This document shows positions 62,015-64,000 of a DNA stretch of 64,000 bases, piece by piece. The notes beneath the pieces are model-generated. The model was not told the origin of the DNA, did not search any database, and worked only from the letters and a program-made list of their open reading frames with translations. The DNA is from Paucidesulfovibrio longus DSM 6739. Lineage in GTDB: Bacteria > Desulfobacterota > Desulfovibrionia > Desulfovibrionales > Desulfovibrionaceae. The position numbers and the translations under genes were made by a program. The stretch spans positions 248,001-312,000 of the forward strand of contig NZ_ATVA01000011.1 in the NCBI RefSeq assembly GCF_000420485.1, given 5' to 3'. The stretch's first letter is position 1. Each line of letters opens with the position of its first letter.

Positions 62015-62485
62015 ATGCCGCGCAAAGGACCAGCGCCGAAGAGGCAGGTCAATCCCGACCCGATTTACGGGAGCCGCCTGGCGTCCCGTTTCATCAACCG
62101 CTTGATGCTCCAGGGAAAGAAGAGCGTAGCGGAAAGAATTTTTTACCAAGCCCTGGAGAACCTCGGCAAGGCTTCTTCCGAGGATCCCCTGAAGGCCTTT
62201 GAAAAGGCCCTGGAAAACGCCAAGCCGCACGTCGAGGTCAAGTCCCGCCGTGTTGGCGGCGCCACCTACCAGGTGCCCATGGAAGTCCGGCCCGAGCGCC
62301 AGTCTGCCCTGGCCATCCGCTGGCTCATCAACTTCGCCCGCAATCGTGGCGAGAAAGGCATGGTCGCGCGCCTCTCCGGCGAGCTTCTGGATGCCTACAA
62401 CAATCGTGGTGGAGCCGTGAAAAAGCGGGAAGACGTACACAAGATGGCCGAAGCCAACAAGGCCTTCGCCCATTACCGCTGGTAG
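62015..62485 (+). CDS. rpsG: 30S ribosomal protein S7
   Basis: A 156-residue S7, a primary 16S rRNA binder of the 30S head. It begins [31 protein letters not shown] and has [27 protein letters not shown]. It follows rpsL by 117 bp; that gap carries no gene. The ribosome site is AAGGAG. Confidence 0.98.
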   Translation: MPRKGPAPKRQVNPDPIYGSRLASRFINRLMLQGKKSVAERIFYQALENLGKASSEDPLKAFEKALENAKPHVEVKSRRVGGATYQVPMEVRPERQSALAIRWLINFARNRGEKGMVARLSGELLDAYNNRGGAVKKREDVHKMAEANKAFAHYRW

Positions 62486-62500
62486 CGGAGGAGAGAGATC

Positions 62501-64000
62501 GTGGCCAGACAGGTTCCCAGGGAAAAGCAGCGCAACATCGGCATCATGGCTCACATCGATGCCGGTAAGACCACTACCACGGAGCGCATCCTGTTCTACA
62601 CCGGCGTCTCGCACAAGATCGGCGAGGTGCATGACGGCGCAGCCACCATGGACTGGATGGTGCAGGAACAAGAGCGTGGAATCACGATCACCAGCGCAGC
62701 CACGACCTGCTTCTGGCGCGATCACCGCATCAATATCATTGATACGCCCGGTCACGTGGACTTCACCATGGAGGTGGAGCGTGCCCTTCGCGTACTCGAT
62801 GGAGCCATTGCGGTCTTCGATGCGGTTGCCGGTGTGGAGCCCCAGTCCGAGACGGTCTGGCGGCAGGCGGACCGCTACAAGGTCCCCCGCATGGCTTTCG
62901 TGAACAAAATGGACCGGATCGGCGCGGACTTCTTCCGATGCGTCGATATGATCAAGACCCGCCTGGGCGCCAAGCCCGTGCCCCTTCAGATCCCCATCGG
63001 CGCCGAGGACGAGTTCCAGGGCGTGGTGGACCTCATCGAGGGCAAGGCGATCATCTTCGACAAGCCCGAGTCCCTTGGAATGGAATTCTCCACCACGGAC
63101 GTCCCGGAGGACATGCAGGAGCTTTACGAGACCATGCGTCTCGAGATGCTCGAAGCTGTCGCCGAAGAGGACGAGTCCCTGATGGAAAAATATCTCGGCG
63201 GTGAGGAACTGACCGCCGAGGAACTGCGCGAGGGCGTGCGCAAGGCCACCGTGGCCCTGACCATCTGCCCCGTGCTCTGCGGCACCGCCTTCAAGAACAA
63301 GGGCGTGCAGCAGCTGCTCAACGCAGTCGTGGATTACCTGCCTTCTCCGCTCGACGTCGTCGCCATCAAGGGCGTGCACGCCGACACCGGCGAAGAGGTG
63401 ACCTGCCCCTGCGAAGACGACAAGCCCCTCTCGGCTCTGGCTTTCAAGCTCATGACCGACCCGTTCGTTGGCCATCTGACCTTCCTGCGCCTCTATTCCG
63501 GACACATCGAGTCCGGACAGTCCGTTGTGAACACCCGCAGCGGCAAGAAGGAGCGCATCGGTCGTCTTCTGAAGATGCATGCCAACAAGCGTGACGAGGT
63601 CAAGGAAGCCTGGGCGGGTGACATCGTCGCCGCCGTCGGCCTGAAGATCGTCGCCACGGGCGACACTCTGGCCGATCCCAAGCTGCCCGTGGTTCTGGAG
63701 TCCCTGGACATCCCGGAACCGGTCATCGAGGTGGCCATCGAGCCCAAGACCAAGGCCGACCGCGATGTTCTCACCGACAGCCTGGCCAAGCTGGCCAAAG
63801 AGGATCCGAGCTTCCGCGTCAAGACCGACGAGGAAACCGGACAGACCCTCATCGCCGGCATGGGCGAGCTGCACCTCGAGATCATCGTCGACCGCCTGCT
63901 CCGCGAGTTCAACGTCAATGCCAACGTGGGCGCTCCCCGCGTCGCTTACCGCGAAACCATTACAAAAGCGGTCAAGGTTGACGTCAAGCACGCCAAGCAG
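62501..64000 (+). CDS. fusA: Elongation factor G, N-terminal 500 codons
   Basis: The 5' part of fusA; the gene runs off the right edge. The start is a GTG at 62501, after GGAGGAGAG, giving (M)[35 protein letters not shown]1 AHIDAGKTT, switch [16 protein letters not shown]3 DTPGHVDFT and G4 [10 protein letters not shown] are visible, then domain II and the beginning of domain III ([19 protein letters not shown]). EF-G translocates tRNA and mRNA on the ribosome. It lies 15 bp after rpsG. Confidence 0.98.
   Translation, partial: MARQVPREKQRNIGIMAHIDAGKTTTTERILFYTGVSHKIGEVHDGAATMDWMVQEQERGITITSAATTCFWRDHRINIIDTPGHVDFTMEVERALRVLDGAIAVFDAVAGVEPQSETVWRQADRYKVPRMAFVNKMDRIGADFFRCVDMIKTRLGAKPVPLQIPIGAEDEFQGVVDLIEGKAIIFDKPESLGMEFSTTDVPEDMQELYETMRLEMLEAVAEEDESLMEKYLGGEELTAEELREGVRKATVALTICPVLCGTAFKNKGVQQLLNAVVDYLPSPLDVVAIKGVHADTGEEVTCPCEDDKPLSALAFKLMTDPFVGHLTFLRLYSGHIESGQSVVNTRSGKKERIGRLLKMHANKRDEVKEAWAGDIVAAVGLKIVATGDTLADPKLPVVLESLDIPEPVIEVAIEPKTKADRDVLTDSLAKLAKEDPSFRVKTDEETGQTLIAGMGELHLEIIVDRLLREFNVNANVGAPRVAYRETITKAVKVDVKHAKQ

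Overview
The window is a GC-rich chromosomal segment of a Gram-negative, sulfate-reducing bacterium of the Desulfovibrio type (Desulfovibrionales). The evidence is a stand-alone DsrC (the sulfur-carrier partner of dissimilatory sulfite reductase), [NiFe]-hydrogenase maturation genes hypD and hypE, a CbiK-type cobaltochelatase, Kdo/LPS genes (kdsB, waaA) and an LpoA-like outer-membrane lipoprotein. Nearly all of it is vertically inherited housekeeping DNA. I see no insertion sequence, prophage, CRISPR array or integrase.

Layout. 1-6.4 kb: the 3' end of dnaK, an LppC/LpoA-like lipoprotein, gatC-gatA, a small membrane protein and mnmA. 6.4-14.5 kb: a TPR lipoprotein, mtaB, then a tight operon yicC - remA-like - gmk - pyrF - TPR - HDOD - recJ ending in a strong bidirectional terminator. 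14.5-22.7 kb (minus strand): lipB-lipA, an Rsm22-family methyltransferase overlapping a RACo-like [2Fe-2S] ASKHA protein, cbiK, and a three-gene signalling operon (CheY, Hpt-STAS, CheA core without a phospho-accepting histidine). 22.8-27.5 kb: trmH, a glycosyltransferase, a TsaC-type protein and a REC-REC-histidine kinase. 27.4-27.9 kb is a non-coding gap with a near-consensus sigma-54 promoter followed by a strong terminator. 27.9-33.3 kb: a NUDIX hydrolase, a glycogen cluster (glgA, a lone CBM48 protein, glgB) and pdxA. 33.3-40.2 kb (minus strand): a flavoprotein and an operon HD - ddl - waaA - kdsB - carA - TPR. 40.4-43.1 kb: dsrC, hypD, hypE. 43.2-47.5 kb: a YbjN-like exported protein, a Phe-leader attenuator driving a small accessory protein and an SSS-family sodium symporter, then a GNAT acetyltransferase and a dihydrouridine synthase. 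47.7-64 kb: tRNA Thr-Tyr-Gly-Thr, tuf, rpmG, tRNA-Trp, secE, nusG, rplKAJL, rpoBC, rpsL, rpsG and the start of fusA.

The most interesting element is at 43828-43980. A 29-codon leader peptide with eight phenylalanines is followed by two mutually exclusive RNA hairpins: a 15-bp antiterminator and an 11-bp terminator with a U tract. This is a textbook phenylalanine attenuator, but it sits in front of a sodium:solute symporter rather than a biosynthetic gene. It implies a Phe-starvation-controlled transport system and suggests phenylalanine, or a close relative, as the substrate. Secondary points of interest are the orphan sigma-54 promoter/terminator unit near 27.7 kb (candidate small RNA), the split CheA system, and an Rsm22 protein with a four-Cys Fe-S-like motif translationally coupled to a RACo-like protein.
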